Below the pieces are notes generated by a model that was given only the letters and a program-made list of their open reading frames with translations, did no database searches and was not told where the DNA came from. From Microbacterium nanhaiense (GTDB lineage Bacteria; Actinomycetota; Actinomycetes; Actinomycetales; Microbacteriaceae): DNA of 64,000 nt. The position numbers and the translations under genes were made by a program. The stretch is taken from positions 310,001 through 374,000 of the forward strand of contig NZ_BMMQ01000003.1 in assembly GCF_014646015.1 (NCBI RefSeq), read 5' to 3'. Positions 55,663 to 64,000 of the stretch are shown piece after piece. Within the stretch, counting starts at the first letter, position 1; each line of letters starts with the position of its first letter.

Positions 55663-57366
55663 ATGATTCTTCGCAGCACTCGCGCACGTCGCGCCGTGAT
55701 CGGCCTCGCGGTGGGAGCCGCCGCGTTCTCGCTCGCCCTCACGGGTTGTTCATCGTCGGGCGATGGCGGAAACGGCGGCAACGGGGGAGGAGCCGCCGAC
55801 ACGCTCGTGGTCTACACCGGCCAGGCCGGCGATTACCAGATCAACTTCAACCCCTACTCGCCGACGAAGATCGGCGGCCTCGGCGCGATCTACGAGTCGC
55901 TGTTCTTCGTCACCAACGCGAACACGAACGAACCCAAACCGCTGCTCGGCACGGAATACGCGTGGAACGAGGACGGCACGCAACTCGACGTCACCCTCCG
56001 CGACGGCGTGACATGGACGGACGGAGAAGCGTTCGACGCCGACGATGTCGTGTTCACTTTCCAATTGCTGCTCGACAACCCCGCCCTCAACACGATGGGT
56101 TTCAACGGCGCGATCGAGAAGGTCGACGCCACCCACGTCACCCTCAGCTTCGACGAGCCGGCGTTCGTGCAGGCCCCGGATCTGCTCGGCAAGGTCTTCA
56201 TCGTTCCCGAGCACATCTGGAGCGGGATCGACCCGACAACCGACGTCATCGCCGAGCCGATCGGCACCGGGCCATACACGCTCGGCGAGTTCAAGGCACA
56301 GGCATTCACCCTGACGGCGAACGAAGACTACTGGGACGGCGCGCCCGCCGTGAAGGCTGTGCGCTATCTCTCGCTCTCGGGCAACACGGCCGGCGTCGAT
56401 GCCCTGAAGGCCGGCACGATCGATTGGCAGACGGGCCCGGTTCCGGACATCCAGAACGTGTCCAAGAACTACCCCGGCTACGACCAGATCACCATCGGGC
56501 AGAACCAGATGGCGCTCCTCAGCTGCTCCAACGCCGACCTCGGATGCGAGGGTCCGCAGACGGACCCGGCCGTGCGCAAGGCGATCTACTACGCGCTCGA
56601 TCGCGGTCAGATCAACTCCCTCGCGTTCCAGGGCACCGCGAGCGACATGTCGCCGACCTTTGCGCTGCTCCCCGCGCAGGAGCAGTTCATCTCGTCGGAG
56701 ATCGACGAGAAGTCGGTGCCCGACGCTCCGGACCTCGACGAGGTCGACGAGCTGCTCACGGGCGCGGGTTACGCGAAGGGGTCCGACGGTGTCTACGCCA
56801 AGGACGGCGAGCCGCTCTCGCTGACGATCGAGGTCGTCACCGGTTGGACCGATTACATCACGGCGATCGACACGATGAGCCAGCAGCTGAAGGCGGCCGG
56901 CATCAACGTGATCGCGGCCCAGTCGTCGTGGAATGAATGGACGGACAAGAAGAGCAAGGGCACCTACGAGCTCGCGATCGATTCCCTCGGACAGGGCGCC
57001 GCGAGCGATCCCTACTACCTCTACAACAACTTCTTCTCGACGGCGAACACGGCGAACGTCGGCGAAGCCGCGCCCGTGAACGTCGCCCGCTTCAGCGACC
57101 CCGCTGTCGACGATGCGCTCGCGGTGCTCAAGCGCACCAACCCCGACGACACCGCGGCGCGCCAGGAGCAGTTCGACGTCATCCAGGAGGCGATCGTCGA
57201 GAACATGCCGTACATCCCGATCCTCACGGGCGGTACGACGAGCGAGTACAACTCGGCCGACTTCACGGGCTGGCCCACGGAGGACGACCTCTACGCCTTC
57301 CCGGCGATCTGGGCATCTCCGGACAACGCCGAGATCTTCAAAGCGCTGAAGCCCGTGGGCGAATGA
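55663..57366 (+). CDS. Family 5 solute-binding lipoprotein (oligosaccharide/oligopeptide)
   Basis: A 567-residue protein with signal peptide and lipobox LTGC (Cys29), a Ser/Gly linker, and the SBP_bac_5 fold (PLLGTEYAWNEDGTQLDVTLRDGVTWTDGEAFDADDVVFTF). Dipeptide-type annotation is conventional, but several family members bind beta-mannosides or cello-oligosaccharides. The surrounding glycosidases favour a mannooligosaccharide ligand. The first gene of a five-gene transporter operon. Confidence 0.92.
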   Translation: MILRSTRARRAVIGLAVGAAAFSLALTGCSSSGDGGNGGNGGGAADTLVVYTGQAGDYQINFNPYSPTKIGGLGAIYESLFFVTNANTNEPKPLLGTEYAWNEDGTQLDVTLRDGVTWTDGEAFDADDVVFTFQLLLDNPALNTMGFNGAIEKVDATHVTLSFDEPAFVQAPDLLGKVFIVPEHIWSGIDPTTDVIAEPIGTGPYTLGEFKAQAFTLTANEDYWDGAPAVKAVRYLSLSGNTAGVDALKAGTIDWQTGPVPDIQNVSKNYPGYDQITIGQNQMALLSCSNADLGCEGPQTDPAVRKAIYYALDRGQINSLAFQGTASDMSPTFALLPAQEQFISSEIDEKSVPDAPDLDEVDELLTGAGYAKGSDGVYAKDGEPLSLTIEVVTGWTDYITAIDTMSQQLKAAGINVIAAQSSWNEWTDKKSKGTYELAIDSLGQGAASDPYYLYNNFFSTANTANVGEAAPVNVARFSDPAVDDALAVLKRTNPDDTAARQEQFDVIQEAIVENMPYIPILTGGTTSEYNSADFTGWPTEDDLYAFPAIWASPDNAEIFKALKPVGE

Positions 57367-57409
57367 GCGCCGCCGTGATGACCCGAACCGGGGAAGGGGC
57401 GCCGCCCCG

Positions 57410-58399
57410 ATGAGCTACTACGTGCGGAAGCTCGGGTTCTACGTCGTCGCCCTCTGGGCGGCGCTGACGCTGAACTTCCTGATCCCCCGCCTGCTGCCGG
57501 GGAACCCCGTCGACATTCTCCTCGCCAAGCTGCAGCAGCGCGGCGGCACCGTCAACGCGGAGACCCGGCAGGCCTATACGCTGCTGCTCGGGGGCGACGA
57601 CTCGCAACCCCTCCTGGTGCAGTACGGCAGCTACCTCGTGAACACCTTCGAGGGCGACCTCGGGGTGTCGGTGACGTACTTCCCGGCCCCCGTGAGCGAG
57701 GTCATCGCGACCTCGCTCCCGTGGACCATCATGCTCATCGGTATCGCGACGGTCCTGTCCTTTGTCATCGGCGTGAGCCTGGGCGCCTTCGTCGGGTGGA
57801 AGCCCGGCACCTGGCTCGACTCGCTCGTGCCGGCGACGACTCTGCTCGCTGCCGTGCCGTACTTCTGGCTCGCTCTCATCCTGGTGTACTTCCTGGCATC
57901 GACGCTCGGGCTGTTTCCATCGCAGGGCGGATACGACGTCGTGCTGAACCCCGGCTGGAACCTGGAATTCATCGGATCGGCGATCTACTACGGCTTCCTC
58001 CCGGCGCTCACGATCGTGATTGCCTCCCTCGGCGGCTGGCTCATGGGAATGCGCAACATGATGGTCTCGACATTGTCGGAGGACTACGTCCTCACGGCGC
58101 AGGCGAAGGGGCTGTCGAACGCACGGATTCTGCGCGGATACGCCGCCCGCAACGCCATCCTGCCGTCGATAGCGGGCTTCGCCACGTCGCTCGGCTTCGT
58201 GGTCTCGGGTTCCGTCGTGACGGAGCAGGTGTTCTCCTACCCCGGCATCGGATCGAAGCTGCTCTCGGCCGTGACGAACAACGACTACGCCCTGATGCAG
58301 GGCCTGTTCCTGTTCATCACCATCGCGGTGCTCGGGGCGAACCTCGTCGTCGACCTGCTGTACGGCCTCATCGATCCCCGCACGCGGGCAAGGAGTTGA
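57410..58399 (+). CDS. ABC importer permease, DppB type
   Basis: A 329-residue permease with six helices. The N-terminal RKLGFYVVALWAALTLNFLIPRLLPGNP is typical of DppB/OppB, and the coupling-helix EAA-like loop is VLTAQAKGLSNARILRGYAARNAILPS. It pairs with the next permease to form the channel. Confidence 0.93.
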   Translation: MSYYVRKLGFYVVALWAALTLNFLIPRLLPGNPVDILLAKLQQRGGTVNAETRQAYTLLLGGDDSQPLLVQYGSYLVNTFEGDLGVSVTYFPAPVSEVIATSLPWTIMLIGIATVLSFVIGVSLGAFVGWKPGTWLDSLVPATTLLAAVPYFWLALILVYFLASTLGLFPSQGGYDVVLNPGWNLEFIGSAIYYGFLPALTIVIASLGGWLMGMRNMMVSTLSEDYVLTAQAKGLSNARILRGYAARNAILPSIAGFATSLGFVVSGSVVTEQVFSYPGIGSKLLSAVTNNDYALMQGLFLFITIAVLGANLVVDLLYGLIDPRTRARS

Positions 58400-58403
58400 T
58401 CGC

Positions 58404-59399
58404 ATGACGAATCTTCCACCCGACGCGGGATCCGCGCCGGCCGACGCCACCCACACGATCCTCACCCGACAGCAGAGGTCGACGAAGGCACCGTCGGCGT
58501 TGCGCCAGATGCTGCCCACGATGACCCCATGGCTCGCCATCGGACTCGTGCTGCTCATCGGAATCGCCCTGTTCGGCCTCATCGGGCCGCTGTTCGTCGG
58601 AGACCCCGCGGCGATTCGCAACATCGGTCTCACCCCGCCCAGTGCCGAGTTCCCGCTCGGCACGACGCAGACCGGGCAGGACGTGCTGGCGCAGCTGGCC
58701 ATCGCGACGCGCGGATCCCTGGAGATCGGCCTCATCGTGGGCCTGCTCGCGACCGTGATCTCGGCGTTCTTCGGCATCCTCGGCGCCTATATCGGCGGCT
58801 TCGCCGACGAGGCGTTCTCGCTGATCTCGAACGTGTTCCTCGTGATCCCCGGCCTGCCGCTCGTCATCGTCATCTCCGGCTTCGTGCCGGCGGAGGCACG
58901 CGGTCTGTGGACCATCGCGATCGTGCTCGCGATCACGAGCTGGGCCGGATCCGCGCGCGTCCTCCGCGCGCAGACCCTGTCGATCCGCAACCGCGACTAC
59001 GTCGCGGCGTCGCGGGTCGCGGGGGAGCGGGCCTGGCGCGTCATCGTCGTCGAGATCCTGCCGAACCTGCTGCCCGTGCTCGCGTCGCAGTTCGTCTTCG
59101 CCGTGATCGCCGCGATCCTCGGAGAGGCGGGCCTGAGCTTCCTCGGCCTCGGCGCCTCGAACTCGTCGACGCTCGGCACGATGTTGTTCTATGCGCAGAA
59201 CGGATTCGCGCTGTCGCTCGGCGCCTCGTGGTGGTTCTTGCCGCCGGGCCTGCTCATCGCGCTGTTCGGCATGGGCCTGTCGCTCGTGAACTTCTCCATC
59301 GACGAGATCATCAACCCCAAGCTCAAGACGGTGCGTCTGCACGCCCGCCGCGAGCGCCGCGCGAAGCGCGAGGCCCGCAGAAAGGAGCGCCGCCGATGA
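58404..59399 (+). CDS. ABC importer permease, DppC type
   Basis: A 331-residue permease with a cytosolic N-terminus containing an OppC_N-like region (ending FGLIGPLFVGDPAAIRNIGLTPPSAEFPLGTTQTGQDVLAQL) and six helices. The EAA-like loop reads YVAASRVAGERAWRVIVVEILPNLLPV. AAGGAG precedes ATG 58404. The tail is strongly basic (RREARRKERRR). Coupled to the ATPase gene by ATGA. Confidence 0.93.
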   Translation: MTNLPPDAGSAPADATHTILTRQQRSTKAPSALRQMLPTMTPWLAIGLVLLIGIALFGLIGPLFVGDPAAIRNIGLTPPSAEFPLGTTQTGQDVLAQLAIATRGSLEIGLIVGLLATVISAFFGILGAYIGGFADEAFSLISNVFLVIPGLPLVIVISGFVPAEARGLWTIAIVLAITSWAGSARVLRAQTLSIRNRDYVAASRVAGERAWRVIVVEILPNLLPVLASQFVFAVIAAILGEAGLSFLGLGASNSSTLGTMLFYAQNGFALSLGASWWFLPPGLLIALFGMGLSLVNFSIDEIINPKLKTVRLHARRERRAKREARRKERRR

Positions 59400-60262
59400 G
59401 TGAGCCGACCGCACCCCGCCCGGTGCTGACGATCGAGAACCTCTCCGTCGTCTACGAGGCGGACATCCCCGTCACGGCCGTGAAGGGCGCGTCGTTCCAG
59501 CTGGCGGCCGGTGAGATCCTCGGCCTCGCGGGCGAGTCCGGCTGCGGCAAGACGACCCTCGCTTACGCCGTCAACCGGCTGCACAAGCCGCCGGCGCGCA
59601 TCGCGAGCGGATCCATCACGTTCCACGACGCGGGCGGGCGGGACATCGACCTGCTCGCGCTCGAATCGGAACAGCTGCGCGCGTTCCGCTGGGCGCAGCT
59701 GTCGATGGTGTTCCAGGGCGCGATGAACGCGCTGAACCCCGTGATCACGATCCGCGCCCAGCTCGAGGACGTGCTGAAGACGCATCGTCCGGGCATGAGC
59801 AAGACCCAGCGCCGCGAGCGCGCGGCGGACGTTCTGCGCCGGGTGGGCGTGGATCCGGACCGCCTCCGCTCATATCCGCACGAGCTTTCTGGCGGCATGC
59901 GCCAGCGCGTGATGATCGCGATGGCGATGATCCTCGAACCGCAGGTGATGATCATGGACGAGCCCACGACGGCGCTCGACGTGGTGGTCCAGCGGGACAT
60001 CCTGCGGGAGATCGTGCGCCTGCGCGACGAGCTCGGCTTCGCCGTGATCTTCATCACGCACGACCTGCCGTTGCTGCTCGAGATCAGCGACCGCATCGCC
60101 GTGATGCTGCGCGGGGAGATCGTCGAGCTGGGAGACGCGACCACGATGTACCGCGAGCCGAAGCACGAGTACACGAAGAAGCTGCTGGGGTCGTTCCCGA
60201 GCCTCAGCGGATCCCGCGGGGCGTTCATCCGCACCGGAATCGACGAGGGGGAGGCCTCATGA
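59396..60262 (+). CDS. ABC importer ATPase, DppD type
   Basis: A 288-residue ATPase: Walker A GESGCGKT at 46-53, LSGGM signature at 164-168, Walker B MIMDEPTTALD. Like other DppD/OppD proteins it acts as a heterodimer with the next ATPase. The usual C-terminal iron-sulfur cysteine region of some members is not present. Confidence 0.93.
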   Translation: MSEPTAPRPVLTIENLSVVYEADIPVTAVKGASFQLAAGEILGLAGESGCGKTTLAYAVNRLHKPPARIASGSITFHDAGGRDIDLLALESEQLRAFRWAQLSMVFQGAMNALNPVITIRAQLEDVLKTHRPGMSKTQRRERAADVLRRVGVDPDRLRSYPHELSGGMRQRVMIAMAMILEPQVMIMDEPTTALDVVVQRDILREIVRLRDELGFAVIFITHDLPLLLEISDRIAVMLRGEIVELGDATTMYREPKHEYTKKLLGSFPSLSGSRGAFIRTGIDEGEAS

Positions 60263-61146
60263 CCAGCGTGCACGTCACCGATCTGGTGAAGGAGTTCACG
60301 GTGCGAAAAGGCATCGGGCGCAGCCGCTTCCGCGCGGTCGACCGCGTCTCGTTCGATCTCGAGCCCGGCCGCACGGTCGCGCTTGTGGGCGAGTCGGGAT
60401 CCGGGAAGTCGACGATCGCGCGGATCCTGTCGAAGCTCGAGCACCCCACGTCGGGACGGATCGAGGTGACGGGCGACGACGGCGCCGAGGTCGCGAGACG
60501 CGACTACCGGAAGAACGTGCAGATGGTGTTCCAGGATCCGTTCGCGTCGCTGAACCCGTTCCATTCGATCGCGCACCACATCGCGCGGCCGCTGAAGGTG
60601 CACGGGCGCACGCGCGGATCCGCGGAGACCTACGCCAAGGTCGTGGAGATGCTGGGCCGCGTGGGGCTCGATGAGTCTTTCGCCGCTCGTCGCCCGCACG
60701 AGCTCTCAGGAGGCCAGCGGCAGCGCGTCGCGATCGCCCGCGCGCTCGCGCCCGGCGCGCAGGTGGTTCTGGCCGACGAGCCCGTGTCGATGCTCGACGT
60801 GTCGATCCGCCTCGACGTGCTGAATCTCATGGGCCGGCTCCAGCGCGAGGACGACCTGGCCGTGCTCTACATCACGCACGACCTCGCCACCGCCCGGCAC
60901 TTCTCCGACGAGATCCTCGTGCTCTACAAGGGGCGCGTCGTCGAGAGGGGGCCGTCGGATGCCGTGATCCTGGATCCGCGCCACGACTACACCCGGCTGC
61001 TCGCCTCGAGCGCGCCCGACCCCGAGCGGGTCGGAAAGGTCGTGAGCGGCGAGGCCGTCACGGACCGCTCGAGGCTCGACAACTCGCGCTGCTTCAACCA
61101 CTTCACCGGCGCATGGGAGGAGGCCGAGGCGCGCGTCTCGGCCTGA
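60259..61146 (+). CDS. ABC importer ATPase, DppF type
   Basis: A 295-residue ATPase: Walker A GESGSGKST from residue 44, signature LSGGQ at 149-153, Walker B VLADEPVSMLD. The C-terminal RCFNHFTG region matches the oligopeptide-transporter tail domain. ATGA-coupled to its partner. Confidence 0.93.
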   Translation: MTSVHVTDLVKEFTVRKGIGRSRFRAVDRVSFDLEPGRTVALVGESGSGKSTIARILSKLEHPTSGRIEVTGDDGAEVARRDYRKNVQMVFQDPFASLNPFHSIAHHIARPLKVHGRTRGSAETYAKVVEMLGRVGLDESFAARRPHELSGGQRQRVAIARALAPGAQVVLADEPVSMLDVSIRLDVLNLMGRLQREDDLAVLYITHDLATARHFSDEILVLYKGRVVERGPSDAVILDPRHDYTRLLASSAPDPERVGKVVSGEAVTDRSRLDNSRCFNHFTGAWEEAEARVSA

Positions 61147-61152
61147 GCGGTT

Positions 61153-61188
61153 GCAGAAGAGGGGGAGCCGCGGCTCCCCCTCTTCTGC
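61153..61188. terminator. 36-bp perfect palindrome terminator
   Basis: An 18-bp arm (61153-61170) is followed directly by its exact complement (61171-61188), lying between the convergent importer operon and the alpha-galactosidase gene. It can act in both directions. Confidence 0.85.
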
Positions 61189-61193
61189 GTGCC

Positions 61194-63302
61194 TCAGACC
61201 GCGCGGATCTCGAGCACGCGGGCGCTCGGCTCGACCGTCGGGGCCGTGACGGTCAGCACCGCGGTCTCCGCGTCCCAGCTCCATGCCCAGCCGCCGGCGT
61301 CGGCGGGGAAGAGCGGGGCGACCTCGACATCGCGCCCGGCCGCCCAGGGCAGCCGCAAGCCCGCCGCGGCGTCGCCCGCGCGACGCCAGACGGAGACGTA
61401 GGCGTGGTCGCCCGAGTGCAGGCCGAGGCACGTCCAATCGGCGTCCCATGCCGGCAGGCCGAGCGGCCACACCGGCAGACGGTCGCGGATGTCGCCCAAC
61501 ACGACGCGATGGGCTGCAATGGCCTCGCGCACGGCGGCGACCTCCTGCGGCGTCATGCGGTTGAGGTAGCCCGAGAGGTACATCCGCCCGAGCACACCGT
61601 TCACGAGGCAGAAGGTGCGCAGCTCGTCGCTCATGCCGGCCTGAGGATAGGCCCAGTTACCCGCCTGCTCCGGCAGGATCGCGGCGGGCGCCGCGGCGGC
61701 GATCGTCGCGTAGCGAATGGGGTTCTGTTGGTCGGACGTCGATTGAACGTGCAGGCGCGACAGCATCGCATAGTCCATGCGCATCGCGCCGGAGGCGCAC
61801 GCCTCGATGATGAGCTCCGGGTGGCGCTCCTGCACACCGTCGAGCCATTCCAACAGGGCACGAGCATGCTCGAGAAGGCCCTGCCCGGGCGCGAGGCCGT
61901 ACAGGTCGGATCCCGGCCCCGTCATCGTGTTCTCGTCCATCTTGATGAACCCGACACCGTACTCGTTCACGAGGCGGTCGACGACGGCGTCGAGGTGGGC
62001 GCGCGCGGCGGGGTGGCGCAGGTCGAGCAGGTGCCTGCCGTGTTCGGCGATGCGCACGCCTGCGCGCTGGAAGAAGGCCCCGTCGGGCAGCGTCGTGGCG
62101 AGCGGGGAACGCACCCCGATGACCTCGGGTTCCAGCCACAGTCCCGGCACCATGCCGCGCTCGCGGATCCGGCCCGTCACCTCCGCGATGCCGCCGGGGA
62201 AGCGCGTGGCGGACGGCAGCCATTCGCCGACGCCGTCCCACCAGCTACCGTCGGCGTACCAGCCGGCGTCGATGCAGAAGATGTCCGCGCCGGCCTCCGC
62301 CGCGGCATCGATGAGGGGGAGGAGCTTCTCGGTCGTGGGGTCGCCCATCAGCGTGTTCATGTAGTCGTTGAACACGACCGGGAGTGATTCGTCGGCGGGG
62401 CGGGGGAGGCGGATCGCGCGGCGCTGTCGAGCGAGCACGCGTAACGCGTCATCGAGGCCGCCCGCCGCAACGGCGAGCGACACCGGGACCGTGCGGAACG
62501 ATCCGCCGTCCCTCAGTCGCACGCTCCACTGATGCTCCTGATCGGTCGGTCCCGTCAACGCCAGGTAGGCGCCGCGGCCGGTCTCGCCGATCTCGGCCGT
62601 CCACGGGCCGTTGTGCTCGACCTGCCAGGCGAGGGCGTACGACGCGTCGGTCGCCGCGGGCGCGCCCGCGGGTACCTGCTCGCCGCTGGACCAGGATCCG
62701 CGGTTGCCGAGTGCGAGGCGGGTTCGGGGCGCTTGGTGGTTGTGCGCGGCGCGATCGACGTCGATGAGCCCCGCCTCCCGGAGCGGTTCGACGCGCCAGC
62801 GATTCTCGGCGATCCAGTCGTTGTCGGCGCGGGCGACGACGATGTCGTCGACGGATTCGACCCCGGCGTCGTCGAGGAAGGAGCCGATCGCGACGCTCGT
62901 GACGGCGTCGATGACGAGGTCGCCGGCGACCTCGATCTCGGTCCACGTGCGCACGGCCGGCGCGGACTCATGCGCCTCGAACACGCTCGTTGCCCGCACG
63001 CCCCGAGAAGGATCCGCCTGCACGACCCGCAGGGTGTGCCATGGGCCGTCGACGCTCTGATCATGCGACACATGACGCAGCTCCGCCCCGATGACCGTGT
63101 CGACGCGGCGGAAGCTCCCGGGGAAGCGGCCGTGCCCGAGGGCGGTCATCTCGACAAGGGGTTGCGCGGCGAGGCGTGCGTCGGGAGCGGGCGCCCCCGC
63201 CGGTCGAATCGACGTGATCGCGACGGGAGCGGACGCGTCGATCGCGAGGTCGAGGGCGACGCATGGTGCGCGCCAGCAGAGCAGGGTCGGGGACTCGGGC
63301 AT
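61194..63302 (-). CDS. Alpha-galactosidase, glycoside hydrolase family 36
   Basis: A 702-residue enzyme: N-terminal beta-supersandwich (~1-290), TIM barrel (~300-620) and C-terminal beta domain. The expected nucleophile is Asp456 in GFIKMDEN (family form KWDMN) and the acid/base Asp524 in STSDQQNP. EACASGAMRMD matches the family ECSSGG motif with changes. It removes alpha-1,6-galactose side groups. ATG 63302 has a GAGGAT Shine-Dalgarno. No signal peptide, so it is intracellular. Changes around the nucleophile leave another alpha-glycosidase specificity possible. Confidence 0.9.
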   Translation of the reverse strand: MPESPTLLCWRAPCVALDLAIDASAPVAITSIRPAGAPAPDARLAAQPLVEMTALGHGRFPGSFRRVDTVIGAELRHVSHDQSVDGPWHTLRVVQADPSRGVRATSVFEAHESAPAVRTWTEIEVAGDLVIDAVTSVAIGSFLDDAGVESVDDIVVARADNDWIAENRWRVEPLREAGLIDVDRAAHNHQAPRTRLALGNRGSWSSGEQVPAGAPAATDASYALAWQVEHNGPWTAEIGETGRGAYLALTGPTDQEHQWSVRLRDGGSFRTVPVSLAVAAGGLDDALRVLARQRRAIRLPRPADESLPVVFNDYMNTLMGDPTTEKLLPLIDAAAEAGADIFCIDAGWYADGSWWDGVGEWLPSATRFPGGIAEVTGRIRERGMVPGLWLEPEVIGVRSPLATTLPDGAFFQRAGVRIAEHGRHLLDLRHPAARAHLDAVVDRLVNEYGVGFIKMDENTMTGPGSDLYGLAPGQGLLEHARALLEWLDGVQERHPELIIEACASGAMRMDYAMLSRLHVQSTSDQQNPIRYATIAAAAPAAILPEQAGNWAYPQAGMSDELRTFCLVNGVLGRMYLSGYLNRMTPQEVAAVREAIAAHRVVLGDIRDRLPVWPLGLPAWDADWTCLGLHSGDHAYVSVWRRAGDAAAGLRLPWAAGRDVEVAPLFPADAGGWAWSWDAETAVLTVTAPTVEPSARVLEIRAV

Positions 63303-63405
63303 GGGATCCTCTTCGATCTCGGGTGAGTGGATCCGGCGTATTCGGCCGGACGGTGACATCCTGGCAAACGAGACACCCCGCTTGCGAGGTATTAAGTTTA
63401 GTAAG
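63303..63405. promoter_or_regulatory. Divergent region between alpha-galactosidase and ROK regulator
   Basis: An A+T-rich stretch GTATTAAGTTTAGTAAGG lies at 63389-63406. TAAGTT (63393-63398) ends 7 nt before GTG 63406 and may be a leaderless -10. The dyad-like TTAAGTTTAGTAA is a candidate operator for the ROK protein, which would then control itself and the galactosidase. Confidence 0.45.
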
Positions 63406-64000
63406 GTGACAAAGATGCCCGATGAGAACGAGACCGGCGCGCCGGTCGACATCGCCGCCCTCGCTCCCGCTGTCAAAGCCGCGCTGCTCGAGGTGTTGAT
63501 CCACGGCGAGCTCCCGCGAGCCGAGATCGCCCGCCGGTTGCACCTTTCCCGGGCGAGTCTCACCCGCATCACGCGCATCCTCGTCGACGGCGGCCTGCTG
63601 TCGGAGGGCGAGACGCGTCTCATGGCGCAGACGGGGCGCCCCTCGGAGATGTTGCGGCTACGCGCCGAGGCGCGACACGTGCTCGGCATCAAGCTCACCG
63701 GCGACGGCCTCTTCGCGGTTGTCACGGACCTCGCTGCCACAGCCGTCGCGACCGCGGAACGGCCGCTGCGTTCCGCAGAACCCGAGGACGTCGTCGCCGA
63801 CATCGCCGACGTCGCGGCAGGTTTCCGCGCCGAGTTCCCCGATATCGTCGCGGTCGGTATCGCTCTCGCCGGCCGCGTGCATCAGCGGGACGACGGGCCC
63901 TTCGTGGAAGTGTCGGAATGGCTCGACTGGCGCGACGTGCCCCTCGGTGCCATGGTGCGGTCGGCGGTCGGGTTGCCGTGCGCCGTCGAGAACGATGTCA
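63406..64000 (+). CDS. ROK-family transcriptional regulator (3' end beyond window)
   Basis: The open frame from GTG 63406 (alternative ATG 63415) runs off the end; 198 codons are present. An N-terminal winged helix (LLEVLIHGELPRAEIARRLHLSRASLTRITRILVDGGLLSEGE, ~30-70) is followed by the start of the ROK sugar-kinase-like fold (VLGIKLTGDGLFAVVTDLAATAV). Probably a sugar-responsive repressor of the flanking glycosidase and importer genes. Confidence 0.9.
   Translation, partial: MTKMPDENETGAPVDIAALAPAVKAALLEVLIHGELPRAEIARRLHLSRASLTRITRILVDGGLLSEGETRLMAQTGRPSEMLRLRAEARHVLGIKLTGDGLFAVVTDLAATAVATAERPLRSAEPEDVVADIADVAAGFRAEFPDIVAVGIALAGRVHQRDDGPFVEVSEWLDWRDVPLGAMVRSAVGLPCAVENDV

Overview
The window is high-G+C actinobacterial chromosome. 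The gene set (WhiB2-like regulator, DUF3499 and DUF5719 proteins, MtrA-MtrB-LpqB, ComF-HPF, SecA1, an Rv3235-family protein, a PdtaS-like kinase) is typical of Actinobacteria. The absence of mycolate genes and the gene order point to Microbacteriaceae, probably a Microbacterium relative. This placement is inferred from gene content, not from a database search. No rRNA, tRNA, prophage or insertion sequence was seen.

Layout. (1) 1-12010: surface glycan locus, with several glycosyltransferases, a hexapeptide acetyltransferase, a GlfT1-like/GlfT2 galactofuranosyltransferase pair and two adjacent O-antigen-ligase-like membrane proteins. (2) 12061-20415: manA, whiB2, a glycosyltransferase fused to a polytopic membrane domain, DUF5719, DUF3499, a metallopeptidase-like protein, an RDD protein and a SpoIIM-like protein. 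(3) 20416-22439: a DUF559-type nuclease-like gene bracketed by palindromic repeats, including a tandem array with a 74-bp period. (4) 22440-29785: a Fur-family regulator, an MHS transporter and a five-gene MoxR/DUF58/DUF4350/DUF4129/membrane-protein operon. (5) 29867-35449: mtrA-mtrB-lpqB, then comF and hpf. (6) 35504-43900: an accessory block between hpf and secA, holding a peptide-type binding lipoprotein, a coiled-coil protein and a PadR-controlled ABC exporter. (7) 44042-52877: secA, a class I/II aminotransferase, an Rv3235-family protein, small hypotheticals, SAF- and CpaE-like proteins and pdtaS. (8) 52998-64000: beta-mannosidase, a five-gene oligosaccharide/oligopeptide ABC importer, a GH36 alpha-galactosidase and the start of a ROK regulator, together a probable galactomannan-oligosaccharide locus.

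Two genome-style signals stand out. At least sixteen start codons have a -10-like hexamer (mostly TANNNT) ending 6-9 nt upstream with no room for a Shine-Dalgarno sequence, which indicates leaderless mRNAs; several occur as divergent pairs. Translational coupling by ATGA, GTGA or TGATG overlaps is pervasive inside operons. The least explained structure is the palindromic repeat family surrounding the DUF559 gene.
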